Source: Methylococcaceae bacterium (GTDB lineage: Bacteria; Pseudomonadota; Gammaproteobacteria; Methylococcales; Methylomonadaceae). Taken from it: a stretch of 50,672 nt of DNA. The stretch covers positions 1 to 50,672 of the forward strand of contig DAOUSJ010000003.1 in assembly GCA_030627285.1 (NCBI GenBank). The letters are read 5' to 3'. Position 1 is the first letter of the stretch; each line of letters begins with the position of its first letter. Below are positions 18,443 through 26,868 of this stretch, in pieces. Under the pieces are notes generated by a model that was given only the letters and a program-made list of their open reading frames with translations, was not told the DNA's origin and did not search any database. The translations under genes and the position numbers were made by a program.

Positions 18443-18988
18443 GTGCATAGACATCTGAGACCATTCAAAGTATTTTTATGCATTTGCACTTCAATGGGAA
18501 TATTATTATCTATGTCTGTAAATGCTGTGGACAGAGAAGAACACAAAGCTATTTATTTGGGCAGATTATCTAATTATGTGGCTTGGCCAACTACTACTGA
18601 ATCAAACAATCAAAATGAATTTTTCAATATATGTATGTTAGGTGTAGATACATTTAAAGGTTTTTTACAATCAACTTATGCTGAAAAATCAATTAAACAT
18701 CAGCCAGTTAAAATTCATTATGTGGACAGCATAGAAAATATTCCTGAATGCCAATTATTATTCATAAGTTTATCAGAGAAAAAAATAATTACCGAAATTT
18801 TGGCTTATATTGGCAATAAACCTGTATTAACTGTTAGCGAAGTTCGAGGGTTTGCAGAAAATAACGGTATCATCCAGTTTTATATGCAAGCTCAAAAAGT
18901 TAGACTTAAGATAAATAATCAGGCAGCTTTGAATCATGGTTTAAAAATTAGTGCTAAATTATTAGCAATTGCCAAAGTTATTGAATAG
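18443..18988 (+). CDS. YfiR family (DUF4154) periplasmic protein
   Basis: A 181-residue exported protein. With the GTG start at 18443 it has a basic N-region (HRHLRPFK), a hydrophobic core and a cleavage site after VNA (about residue 28). Starting at the ATG at 18494 would lose the basic region, so I prefer GTG. The mature part follows the YfiR pattern: KAIYLGRLSNYVAWP, ICMLGVDTF, CQLLFIS, VLTVSEVRGFAENNGIIQF and a C-terminal RLKINNQAALNHGLKIS. Family members repress a CHASE8 inner-membrane partner in response to envelope state. A TonB-dependent receptor gene follows after nine bases, and the CHASE8-type kinase is divergent. Confidence 0.85.
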   Translation: MHRHLRPFKVFLCICTSMGILLSMSVNAVDREEHKAIYLGRLSNYVAWPTTTESNNQNEFFNICMLGVDTFKGFLQSTYAEKSIKHQPVKIHYVDSIENIPECQLLFISLSEKKIITEILAYIGNKPVLTVSEVRGFAENNGIIQFYMQAQKVRLKINNQAALNHGLKISAKLLAIAKVIE

Positions 18989-18997
18989 GTAAATTAA

Positions 18998-21397
18998 ATG
19001 CAAAAATCAGTATTATTTATTATACTTTTATCAACAGTTACGTTTTTAAACACTAAAGCTTTTGCTGTAGAAGAATTTTCTGAAGCCGATGATATGTCAT
19101 TGGAAGATTTGTTAGAGATAGAAACTGATGTTAAAGCCAATATTGGCAGCCGTGGCAACTCAGTAGATTTATTAAAAACTAAAGTTCCTATTGACGTAGT
19201 TACTGCTGAACAAATTAATCACACTGGACATACTGAATTAAGCAAAGTTTTACAAAGATTTATTCCTGGATTCAATTTCCCTAGAGCTGCTACTAATAAT
19301 GGTACTGACCATATTAGACCTTTCACCTTAAGAGGCATGGCACCAGATCAGGTTTTGGTGTTAGTAAATGGGAAACGCCAACATAGCAGTAGTGTATTAC
19401 ATGTTAATGGCTCTATAGGACGTGGATCTACGGGAGTGGATTTAAACGCTATTCCGTTGCATTCTATAGAAAGAGTAGAAGTTTTAAGAGACGGTGCCGC
19501 AGCCCAATATGGTTCAGATGCAATTGCTGGAATTATTAATATAATTTTAAAATCCGCTAGCGAAGGACATCGCTTAACTACAACTATCGGTAAAACTTAT
19601 GTTGGTGATGGCGATTTATATCAAACCGATATAAATTCTGGCTTTGAATTACCGATGGATGGTTTTGTAAATATAACCGCGGAATTTAGAAATCGAAGTT
19701 TTACTAATCGCTCAATAGCAGATGATGAAGATCCATATTTTCCTGGAGATATCCGCAATAATAAACCATTCCAAGTTACTGGTCGTCAAGGTGATCCAGA
19801 TACCCAAGATATTGTTGTTGCTATAAATTCTGAATTACCTGTATCAGAATCCATAATTGTATATTTGCAAGGAAATTTAAATTATCGTGAAAGTGAAGCT
19901 TCAGGTTTTTTTAGACGACCTAAAGATGATAGAAACGTTAGAAGTATTTATCCTGATGGGTTTTTACCTCTAATATCCCCAGAAATTCTTGATTATTCAG
20001 CTACTACTGGTCTAAAAGGTGAAACAAATGCGAATATAAACTGGGGTCTTAGCCATACAGTTGGCGGCAATACCTTAGACTATTACATTAAAAATTCTTT
20101 AAATACATCTTTAGGCGCGGATAGTCCAACATCATTTGATGCCGGTGGATTAGAATTTAGACAACATATTACTAATTTAGATTTATTTAAAACCTTTGAT
20201 TTTGGGCTTAAAAATCCAGTTAAAATTGCTACAGGTTTTGAATGGCGTTATGAAATGTTTGCTATTCATGCAGGTGAAGAAAGTTCCTACATTCAAGGAG
20301 GAGTGCCTATTTTAGATGGTCCAAACGCAGGCGCAGAAGCTTCATCTGGCTCACAAGTTTTTTCTGGCTTTGAACCTAAAAATGAATTAACCGAAGATAG
20401 ACATAGTTTTGCTACCTACTTAGATTTAGAAACTGAATTAATTGATTCCGTAACTGCAAACTTAGCAGGTAGATACGAATATTTTAGTGATTTTGGTTCC
20501 AGTATTAATGGTAAATTTTCACTTTCCTATCAAGTAATTGACGATGTATTATTACGCAGCTCCGTAAGCACTGGATTTCGCGCACCCTCATTACAGCAAT
20601 CATATTTTAATGAAACCACCACTTTAGTTAATCTTGACGGCAGTCTTAATGAAGCTACCACCCTCAGTATTGATTCACCCATTGCACAAGCATTAGGCGC
20701 AACCTCTTTAAAACCAGAAAAATCTGAACATTTTACTGCTGGTTTTGTATACACACCCATAAAAAATTTTTTCTTTAGTGCGGATTATTTCTACACTAAA
20801 ATTAAAAATAGAATTACTTTTTCCAGAAATATTTCCTCTAGCGAAATTTTAGGCGAAGATATTTTATCCTTAATTCCATCCAGATTTTTTAGTAACTCTA
20901 TTGATACTGAAACCCAAGGTTACGATTTACGCTCACATTACAAATTTGATTTACAAAACTATGGCGATTTAAAACTCTCTGCTGGTTATCATTACAATCA
21001 AAATAAAGTTTCTGGGGCAGTACGTTCACCAGATATTTTAGGTGCTGAAGGCAGTAATATTATCCTAAGTGCAAAAGATAGAGAACGCTTAGAAGTAGGG
21101 CAACCGAATGATAGTTTAATTTTGACTAGTAATTACAAAATTGGTGATTTTGAAAGTGTAGTTAAATTAATCAAATCTGGAGCATTTTCAGACCAAGAAG
21201 AACGTCCAAACAGTCAATGGTTAACTGATATAGATTTATCTTATCAACTCCATGAAAATTTTAATCTAGCTATTGGAGCGCATAATTTATTTGATAGCGA
21301 ACCAGAACGAAACTTACAAGATGGTGAATTTGCCCGCAGTTCTCCTTATGGTTATAACGGCGGCTTTTATTATCTGCGTTTAACTGTTGACCTTTAA
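18998..21397 (+). CDS. TonB-dependent outer-membrane receptor
   Basis: A 799-residue outer-membrane receptor: signal peptide (1-23, cleavage after AFA), a short acidic N-terminal stretch (MSLEDLLEIE, typical of many receptors), and a plug domain (about 55-190) with VPIDVVTAEQI, RPFTLRGMAPDQVLVLVNG and VEVLRDGAAAQYGSDAIAGIINI. A 22-strand barrel follows, with the usual FRAPSLQQ and SLKPEKSEHFTAGF segments. It ends YLRLTVDL rather than in Phe. I see no certain TonB box. The substrate is unknown. Coupling to the yfiR-like gene (nine bases) suggests it reports ligand uptake or envelope state to the divergent kinase. Confidence 0.92.
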   Translation: MQKSVLFIILLSTVTFLNTKAFAVEEFSEADDMSLEDLLEIETDVKANIGSRGNSVDLLKTKVPIDVVTAEQINHTGHTELSKVLQRFIPGFNFPRAATNNGTDHIRPFTLRGMAPDQVLVLVNGKRQHSSSVLHVNGSIGRGSTGVDLNAIPLHSIERVEVLRDGAAAQYGSDAIAGIINIILKSASEGHRLTTTIGKTYVGDGDLYQTDINSGFELPMDGFVNITAEFRNRSFTNRSIADDEDPYFPGDIRNNKPFQVTGRQGDPDTQDIVVAINSELPVSESIIVYLQGNLNYRESEASGFFRRPKDDRNVRSIYPDGFLPLISPEILDYSATTGLKGETNANINWGLSHTVGGNTLDYYIKNSLNTSLGADSPTSFDAGGLEFRQHITNLDLFKTFDFGLKNPVKIATGFEWRYEMFAIHAGEESSYIQGGVPILDGPNAGAEASSGSQVFSGFEPKNELTEDRHSFATYLDLETELIDSVTANLAGRYEYFSDFGSSINGKFSLSYQVIDDVLLRSSVSTGFRAPSLQQSYFNETTTLVNLDGSLNEATTLSIDSPIAQALGATSLKPEKSEHFTAGFVYTPIKNFFFSADYFYTKIKNRITFSRNISSSEILGEDILSLIPSRFFSNSIDTETQGYDLRSHYKFDLQNYGDLKLSAGYHYNQNKVSGAVRSPDILGAEGSNIILSAKDRERLEVGQPNDSLILTSNYKIGDFESVVKLIKSGAFSDQEERPNSQWLTDIDLSYQLHENFNLAIGAHNLFDSEPERNLQDGEFARSSPYGYNGGFYYLRLTVDL

Positions 21398-21474
21398 ATA
21401 ACCTTTTGAAAATTTCTAAATCGTGCAAATAATTAAGGTGATTTCAAAACCATGCAATAATGATGCCAACACCT

Positions 21475-21504
21475 GTGTCATATTGCCGCGTGACAATTTG
21501 ACAC
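21475..21504. promoter_or_regulatory. Cluster of TGACA half-sites, candidate operator
   Basis: TGTCA (21476-21480) and TGACA (21491-21495) form an inverted repeat with a 10-base spacer. A further TGACA(C) at 21499-21504 pairs with GTGTCA at 21475-21480. The sites lie just upstream of a possible -10 (TATACT, 21529-21534). No known regulator is identified. The embedded TTGACA (21498-21503) is 25 bases from that -10, too far for a normal -35. Confidence 0.35.
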
Positions 21505-21528
21505 ATTCTTATTAGTCCGCAACACCAT

Positions 21529-21534
21529 TATACT
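21529..21534 (+). promoter_or_regulatory. Possible -10 element of the 189-residue gene
   Basis: TATACT at 21529-21534 with a weak TTCTTA (21506-21511) 17 bases upstream could start a transcript near 21541. That transcript would begin with the hairpin at 21541-21574 and meet the terminator-like hairpin at 21591-21617. Confidence 0.3.
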
Positions 21535-21540
21535 AACTGC

Positions 21541-21574
21541 AACACTTATATATTTGATCTGTTATGCAAGTGTT
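21541..21574 (+). ncRNA. Hairpin in leader; possible small RNA with next terminator
   Basis: AACACTT (21541-21547) and AAGTGTT (21568-21574) can form a perfect seven-base stem with a 20-base loop. With the hairpin and T-tract at 21591-21617 this would give an RNA of roughly 77 nucleotides. It may be a free small RNA or the 5' leader of the downstream gene. There is no homology evidence. Confidence 0.25.
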
Positions 21575-21590
21575 ATACAACCTTCTTTTA

Positions 21591-21617
21591 ATGCGATCTC
21601 AATGGTCGCATTTTTTT
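21591..21617 (+). terminator. Intrinsic terminator or attenuator
   Basis: ATGCGA (21591-21596) pairs with TCGCAT (21606-21611) around a nine-base loop, followed directly by seven T residues (21611-21617). It may end the TonB-receptor transcript, nearly 200 bases after that stop codon. It also stands only 31 bases before the next gene's start, so a promoter upstream of it would have to read through. Confidence 0.55.
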
Positions 21618-21648
21618 AATTCATATGACACACACAAGGGATAATATT

Positions 21649-22218
21649 ATGGCATTTGAATACCTTGATTTAGAAACTAAAGTTTATCTTCCAACCCAAG
21701 CATTAATAAATCAGCTCCAAATAGATGTAATCAGTCTGTACGGCATGCTTACTCAATTTATGCTTGCAGCTCATCAAAAAATGGCAGTATTAGGAAATAC
21801 ATGGTATGCAGAACCAATAGCAACCAGCAAACTTTGGTATGGTCAATGGGTTGAATATGGCACTGTTATGTATGCTGTGTTATTAGATGAAATATTACCC
21901 CAAGCTGAAACTACTTATACCGCAATGCTGACTTCTTCTAATCAATTTAGCGTGAATGTATTAAATAATCTGAATTATATTATTGATAATCCAGAACAAG
22001 TTTCTGCTGAAAGTATTGAATTCATGACTGAAACTTTAATCCATGTGGGCAATGTTTCTACAGAAATGGCATCTGAACTTCAAACAAAGACTGCTGAAAT
22101 TGTAGAATTATTAATGCAACAACCATTAGAAATGTTAGAAGCAAGCTATATTTCAATCTTAACTGGTTTATTAGACACTTATTTTGCTTTAGTTTCCAAT
22201 ATCTTAATGATGCTATGA
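21649..22218 (+). CDS. Acidic all-helical orphan protein, phasin-like in composition
   Basis: Function not recognised. I take the start at 21649, where AAGGG lies eight bases upstream; the in-frame ATG at 21625 has no such site. The 189-residue product looks entirely helical, without signal peptide or convincing membrane segment. It contains no arginine and no cysteine, only four lysines, about 20 acidic residues, and many Met, Leu and Tyr. Long amphipathic helices of this kind occur in phasins (granule-coat proteins), but no phasin motif or polyhydroxyalkanoate gene is present, so this is only a suggestion. The preceding intergenic region is rich in regulatory-looking structure. Its 3' end overlaps sbcB by six bases, convergently. 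Confidence 0.65.
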   Translation: MAFEYLDLETKVYLPTQALINQLQIDVISLYGMLTQFMLAAHQKMAVLGNTWYAEPIATSKLWYGQWVEYGTVMYAVLLDEILPQAETTYTAMLTSSNQFSVNVLNNLNYIIDNPEQVSAESIEFMTETLIHVGNVSTEMASELQTKTAEIVELLMQQPLEMLEASYISILTGLLDTYFALVSNILMML

Positions 22219-23631
22219 ACCTTGTAACTGCAAACCATACTCTTCAAGATCTGCCAAAATTTCAAGCTTTGCATTAGGCTCATTTTTTAATATTTGAATC
22301 CGTCTAAAATATTCCTTTAGATCAATATTAGTATTATTATTCAAATGGTTATGACAAAATTCTTGCCAACGTTGCTGCTCTGTAACTGATAAAATTTGTG
22401 GATAATTCCGCGCTTTATAGCGAAATAACATTTCATCCAACCGAGCATCTACAAATTTAGGTTTTAACTCAGCTAAATCTGCTACAGATGCTTGTCTAAT
22501 AGCTTCCATAATAGCTTTGTCATGACGTTGAAAAAAACCACCACTATATAACATTAAATCCGGATCAGTTTCAGGTACAAAATTATTAGAGTTAAACACT
22601 TCAGCTAATTTATTTGCTAATGGTAAAGATTTCTTAATGGTTTCAACATGCTCTAAACATTGACCTAAATTTATTTCCAAACGTTGTATGTCTGCTGGTC
22701 TCAATACTTGCAATGGTGCTAATACTGGACATTTATTAATATGCACAGTTTTTAAAGCAATCCGTTCTACACCTATTGGCAAATCCGCACTAGCAGCAAA
22801 CAAACGCTGCCTAATTGCTTCTGCATCTAAATTCAATAATGCACTTGGATCTTGAGATAAATCATATACGATTACCTCATTTTTATTAGTTGGATGTTGG
22901 CAAATAGGTAATACAATAGCTAAACAATTATTCCTAGCAGCAAACATTCCCGAAACATGGATTAAAGGCTTATATTTGCCTAGCTGTAATAATTGAGTTA
23001 CTTGCTGTTTACCTCGATTAACAAATAAAAACTCATATAATTTTGGCTGTTGTTGTCGAATTAATTTAGCCATAGCAATAGTAGCATATACATCTGATAA
23101 CGCATCATGAGCAGCTTCATGAGCAATATCATTAGCTTGAGTTAATTTCTCTAATTTAAATCTAGGATTACCAGCTTCATCATAAACCCAATTAATCCCA
23201 TCGGGACGTAATGCATAAGTAGCTCTAAGCATATCAATAATGTCCCAACGGGAATTACCATGCTGGTATTCACGTGCATAGGGATCATAAAAATTTCTAT
23301 ACAAGGCATTTCTGGTCACTTCATCATCAAACCGCAAACTGTTATAACCTACGCTACAAGTATTTGCTTGCATTAATTGCTGGTGAATTAAACCAATAAA
23401 TTCTGCTTCACATACGCCATTTTTATTAGCTATTTGCGGCGTAATGCCAGTGATTAAACAAGCTTCTGGATGTGGTAAACAATCAGCTGCAGGACGACAA
23501 TAAAAATTAACTGGCTCAGCAATTATATTAAACTCATAATCCGTCCGCACACCAGCAAATTGCACTGGAAAATCACGTTTTGGATCAATGCCAAAAGTTT
23601 CATAATCATGCCAAAAAAAGCTTTTCATCAT
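22213..23631 (-). CDS. sbcB: Exodeoxyribonuclease I
   Basis: ExoI degrades single-stranded DNA 3' to 5' and works in mismatch repair and recombination. The 472-residue protein starts with FFWHDYETFGIDP, which holds the first DEDD metal ligands. It has the further exonuclease pieces ITGITPQ, SVGYNSLRFDDEVTRNALYRNFYDPYAREY and EAAHDALSDVYATIAMAKLI. An SH3-like and a helical C-terminal part follow, ending in a YFRRIQ-type stretch. Length matches E. coli SbcB closely. It is the last gene of the leuS-to-sbcB run, 11 bases after the CBS gene. Confidence 0.95.
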   Translation of the reverse strand: MMKSFFWHDYETFGIDPKRDFPVQFAGVRTDYEFNIIAEPVNFYCRPAADCLPHPEACLITGITPQIANKNGVCEAEFIGLIHQQLMQANTCSVGYNSLRFDDEVTRNALYRNFYDPYAREYQHGNSRWDIIDMLRATYALRPDGINWVYDEAGNPRFKLEKLTQANDIAHEAAHDALSDVYATIAMAKLIRQQQPKLYEFLFVNRGKQQVTQLLQLGKYKPLIHVSGMFAARNNCLAIVLPICQHPTNKNEVIVYDLSQDPSALLNLDAEAIRQRLFAASADLPIGVERIALKTVHINKCPVLAPLQVLRPADIQRLEINLGQCLEHVETIKKSLPLANKLAEVFNSNNFVPETDPDLMLYSGGFFQRHDKAIMEAIRQASVADLAELKPKFVDARLDEMLFRYKARNYPQILSVTEQQRWQEFCHNHLNNNTNIDLKEYFRRIQILKNEPNAKLEILADLEEYGLQLQGS

Positions 23632-23642
23632 ATAACCTAAAT

Positions 23643-24038
23643 TTAACGAATAGAAACTAAGGCTTTTAACACGTCTGTACGGCTAATAATTCCAATCAAA
23701 TCATTACCTTCAAACACAGGATATGCTCGTACTGATGAAGAATTAAATTTTTGAGCCAAATCAATCACACTCGCATTAGCATTCACACTCACTGTGTCAC
23801 TACTCATATATTCTGCAACTTTGCCACTCATGCCTTGATTGTACATACTATCCAGAATAACTTTCATCCCATCTTTTTCAGAAAAAATTCCGACTAATTG
23901 CTTTTCAATATTAAATACTGGCGCACTAGTAATTTTATTGTCTAATAAGATTTTAATTGCCTCTAAAACATCCGATTGTTCTTGTAAAGAAACTAATCTT
24001 GTAGTCATATAATCAGCAATAGTAATTTTGGCTAACAT
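23643..24038 (-). CDS. Two-CBS-domain protein
   Basis: A 131-residue stand-alone CBS pair: first domain about 8-65 (MTTRLVSLQEQSDVLEAIKILLDNKITSAPVF), second about 73-130 (DTVSVNANASVIDLAQKF, VRAYPVFEGNDLIGIISRTD). Such pairs usually bind adenine nucleotides and act as sensors. No catalytic domain is attached and the partner is unknown. It lies between nqrM (27 bases upstream) and sbcB (11 bases downstream), probably in the same transcript. Confidence 0.85.
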   Translation of the reverse strand: MLAKITIADYMTTRLVSLQEQSDVLEAIKILLDNKITSAPVFNIEKQLVGIFSEKDGMKVILDSMYNQGMSGKVAEYMSSDTVSVNANASVIDLAQKFNSSSVRAYPVFEGNDLIGIISRTDVLKALVSIR

Positions 24039-24065
24039 AATATTCTCTCTGGTTATTTATAATAA

Positions 24066-24296
24066 TTATATTTGCGAAGATTTTTGCAACAAATCAATAT
24101 TAATCACCTTATCTTGTTGCTCCATCTGTTCAGCATCTATTTTTTTACGTTTGTCACATTTTTTTTCACATGCACAATTACCATTATTAGCACCACCACA
24201 AGAGCCTTTGATCGCTTTACGCCCAAAAATAACTCCAACTGCCATTAATCCAATCACTATCAACATAAATATGAAGGTGACAACAAAATAAGTCAT
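24066..24296 (-). CDS. nqrM: Na+-NQR maturation factor NqrM
   Basis: NqrM helps insert the iron centre of the Na+-translocating NADH:quinone reductase. From the ATG at 24296 the protein has 76 residues, MTYFVVTFIF as in the family, one membrane segment (about 4-24), then GRKAIKGSCGG with Cys33 and further cysteines at 41, 43 and 47. The frame is open upstream to 24323, but that would run into apbE. The ATG overlaps the apbE stop as ATGA, so translation is coupled. The nqrABCDEF genes that normally precede this pair are not in the window. Confidence 0.88.
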   Translation of the reverse strand: MTYFVVTFIFMLIVIGLMAVGVIFGRKAIKGSCGGANNGNCACEKKCDKRKKIDAEQMEQQDKVINIDLLQKSSQI

Positions 24297-25339
24297 AATT
24301 TTTCCTGTATAAAATTTAACCACATGGAAGTAGGCTTTTCTACGAATCCAGTCGAGGTTTTAAGAATAAATAAAGCTGCAATTTGTTCTTGTTCCGCTAA
24401 TAATAAAGCTTGTTCAAATCCCAAAACCATAAATCCAGTTGCCAACGCATCAGCGGTCATTGCAGTTGGATTTAAAACAGTTACCGAAACCAAATTGTGC
24501 TTAATTGTTTGCCCTGTCAAAGGGTTAATTGTATGTGAATATCTAATTCCATCAACTTCAAAAAAATTTCTATAATCTCCAGAAGTAGCTACAGCAATAT
24601 CACTAATTGGCAGAACTTTTTGTAAAATTCTTTGATTAGCTGTAGGTTTTTCAATAGCTATATTCCATTTAGAGCCTTGATTGTTCAAACCTTTTACTCG
24701 TATTTCTCCACCAACTTCCACTAAATAATCTTGTACACCCGCAGCCTCCAAAGCCAATGCAACCTGATCTACTGCATAACCTTTTGCAATTGAAGATAAA
24801 TCTAATGATAATTCAGGTATATCTTTTTGTATTTGCAATAAGGTTGGATCAATATGCAAATGTTGATAGCCAATATTTTGCTGGATAGCTTGAATACTTT
24901 CAAGTGCTGGAGCAGTAAAACTCATTGATTCTGAGCCAAAACCCCATAAATTTACCAAAGGTGCAACAGAAATATCAAATGCTCCCTTGGTTAAAAGACT
25001 AATTCTTTGCGCTTCTTGCACTACAATCATTAATTGGCTGGAAACCGATTGCCAAGTAGTTATAGAACTTTGATTAAATTTAGATAATTCAGATTCAGGT
25101 TCATAAGTTGATAACTGTGAATTCAAATTATCCAATATGGTTTTAAGCTGCAATTTTAATTCCGCAGCTGTAACTTTCACAGGTAATTTAGTAGCTTTAA
25201 TACTAAAGCTAGTTCCCATAATTCCATCGGTATAATTTAACTCATATGCAGGGGGTGGCGATGCGGTATCACACCCAACTATAAAAATGCTACTTAATAC
25301 ACTAAAAATTAGTCCTATATAACGCAATTGAATTCGCAT
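24293..25339 (-). CDS. apbE: FAD:protein FMN transferase
   Basis: ApbE covalently attaches FMN to threonines of NqrB/NqrC and related flavoproteins outside the cytoplasm. The 348-residue product has a lipoprotein signal with Cys23 (FIVGC) and then the family order: GIMGTSFSIKA, STYEPESELSKFN, APLVNLWGFG, SLDLSSIAKGYAVDQ, VEVGGEIRVKG, HTINPLTGQ and TADALATGFMVLG, the metal-binding end. Length is typical. It sits two bases after holA and is coupled to nqrM. Confidence 0.94.
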   Translation of the reverse strand: MRIQLRYIGLIFSVLSSIFIVGCDTASPPPAYELNYTDGIMGTSFSIKATKLPVKVTAAELKLQLKTILDNLNSQLSTYEPESELSKFNQSSITTWQSVSSQLMIVVQEAQRISLLTKGAFDISVAPLVNLWGFGSESMSFTAPALESIQAIQQNIGYQHLHIDPTLLQIQKDIPELSLDLSSIAKGYAVDQVALALEAAGVQDYLVEVGGEIRVKGLNNQGSKWNIAIEKPTANQRILQKVLPISDIAVATSGDYRNFFEVDGIRYSHTINPLTGQTIKHNLVSVTVLNPTAMTADALATGFMVLGFEQALLLAEQEQIAALFILKTSTGFVEKPTSMWLNFIQEKL

Positions 25340-25341
25340 AA

Positions 25342-26349
25342 TTATCCTAATATAACTTTGTTAGTATTCATTAACACGCAAATTAAATATAAAGTTTCCC
25401 AATAATTACCACTTTGTTGACCTTTAATTTCTCGATCTGCTTGCGCACTTAGTTGTAAACCTTGTTTTAAAGTAGCTAAATTTAACCTTGCTAAAGCTAA
25501 TTTACAACCTTGTTGACGTTGCATCCAAATGCCTAATTTTTTAAATTCCAAGTTTAGATTACTAGCAAGTTTCAAGGTTATCAATTGTCTAATTTCACGA
25601 CTTAAAGCCCATAATACCACTGGTGCTGCGATGCCTTCGGTTTCTAAAGCATACAAAATTTTCAAACTCCGATTAAGTTTACCTTGCAAAACCGCATCAG
25701 TCAGTGCAAACACATCAAACCGAGAATTATCAGTTACAGCAGCTTCAATATCTGTATTGCTAATGCGTCCAGAACCATATATAACATATAATTTTTCTAT
25801 TTCTTGCACTGCCGCTAACAAATTACCTTCAACTCTAGCAGCAATTAATTTAACTGCGGACATTTCAAGCTGTAACCCCCGTTGAAGTAAGCGTTGCTGC
25901 AACCATTGCAATAATTCAGTACCATTTAAATGCCAAACCTGCATGGTTACACCAAGTTTATCTACAGCTTGGTACCATTTGCTTTTCAAAGTTGAACTAG
26001 CAAGTTTGCCACTGATAAGTAATAACACACAATCTGCTGGCGGCCGTTGACAATAAGCCTGAATTACTTTACTTCCAGCCAAACCAAATTTTCCCGCAGG
26101 AATTTTTACTTCCACTAAATGTTTATCTGCAAAAATAGAAGTGCTTGAAGTTTCCAAGATAATTTGTTGCCAATTAAAATTACCTTCAACAACTAATACC
26201 GTTCTATTTAAATAATCCCGTTGTTTAGCAGCCAACCTAATTTTGTCAGCAGCTTCAGCCAGTTGCAAAGGCTCATCACCACTTAACAAATAAATTGGTG
26301 CTAAGTTTTTTTGCAACGCTTGCGATAATTGTGGAGTTTGCAAACGCAT
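25342..26349 (-). CDS. holA: DNA polymerase III delta subunit
   Basis: Delta opens the sliding clamp as part of the clamp loader. The 335-residue protein starts MRLQTPQLSQALQKNLAPIY and has LLSGDEPLQLAEAADKIR, the AAA+-like N-terminal domain without Walker A, and the three-domain layout expected. Sequence conservation is low, as is usual for HolA. The position directly after lptE (its ATG immediately follows the lptE stop) and after leuS is the classical gammaproteobacterial order and confirms the call. Confidence 0.92.
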   Translation of the reverse strand: MRLQTPQLSQALQKNLAPIYLLSGDEPLQLAEAADKIRLAAKQRDYLNRTVLVVEGNFNWQQIILETSSTSIFADKHLVEVKIPAGKFGLAGSKVIQAYCQRPPADCVLLLISGKLASSTLKSKWYQAVDKLGVTMQVWHLNGTELLQWLQQRLLQRGLQLEMSAVKLIAARVEGNLLAAVQEIEKLYVIYGSGRISNTDIEAAVTDNSRFDVFALTDAVLQGKLNRSLKILYALETEGIAAPVVLWALSREIRQLITLKLASNLNLEFKKLGIWMQRQQGCKLALARLNLATLKQGLQLSAQADREIKGQQSGNYWETLYLICVLMNTNKVILG

Positions 26350-26844
26350 TTAATTACTTGATTTTTCTAATGCTATCCGATAACGACGCAATATAGATTG
26401 CACTGCTTGAATATATATTTCTTTACGAATCATTTCTTCTTCCAAAGTCTGCCCCAAAATATCCTCTTGGTCATTGAAATAATCACGTTTAATTTCAATT
26501 CGTTGCGCATCCATTAAAACCTTACCAGTAGCATCATAAAGCGCGTACAAAACTTGATAATCAAATTCAAATTGATTCGCTTTACCAGTAGTGCTTACCG
26601 CCAATACTCGGTTATGCAATTTTTCTTTTTGAATTTGTAATACCACCCCTGCATCAGTAGAAGTAGTAACTAATTTCCCCGCAGAAAATTTCAACACATC
26701 TTTTAATTGTTTATATAAAGGTTTGGAAGCATTTTGCACGTAAATATTTTCCATGCCTTCAGGAATCTCAACTGCACCGCGTAATTGATAACCACATGCC
26801 GTAATAAAACCTAAAATGAAAATATATATACTTATTTTAATCAA
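26350..26844 (-). CDS. lptE: LPS-assembly lipoprotein LptE
   Basis: LptE plugs the LptD barrel and helps place LPS in the outer membrane. The frame is open to a TTG at 26865, but I prefer the TTG at 26844. It has AGGG eight bases upstream and gives a compact lipoprotein signal (IKISIYIFILGFITAC) with the lipobox cysteine at residue 17 and GYQLRGA after it. This gives 164 residues. The rest (PEGMENIYVQ, DVLKFSAGKLV, EEEMIRKEIYIQAVQSILRRY) fits the family. It lies between leuS and holA, as in E. coli. No ATG start is available. Confidence 0.88.
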   Translation of the reverse strand: MIKISIYIFILGFITACGYQLRGAVEIPEGMENIYVQNASKPLYKQLKDVLKFSAGKLVTTSTDAGVVLQIQKEKLHNRVLAVSTTGKANQFEFDYQVLYALYDATGKVLMDAQRIEIKRDYFNDQEDILGQTLEEEMIRKEIYIQAVQSILRRYRIALEKSSN

Positions 26845-26868
26845 AACTATAACCCTGAAAAACAATCA

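Noticed and set aside
18427-18450. Leader-peptide ORF before the yfiR-like gene (ATG at 18427, seven codons)
   Set aside because: The AAGGAG upstream is 14 bases away, there is no codon bias or attenuator, and the GTG-started gene overlaps it.
21498-21534. TTGACA with TATACT as a consensus promoter
   Set aside because: The spacing is 25 bases, too long for sigma-70; the elements are reported separately.
24028-24323. Longer nqrM frame starting at 24323 and an opposing small frame
   Set aside because: The NqrM family starts with MTYF at 24296, which also forms the ATGA overlap with apbE; the opposing frame is antisense.
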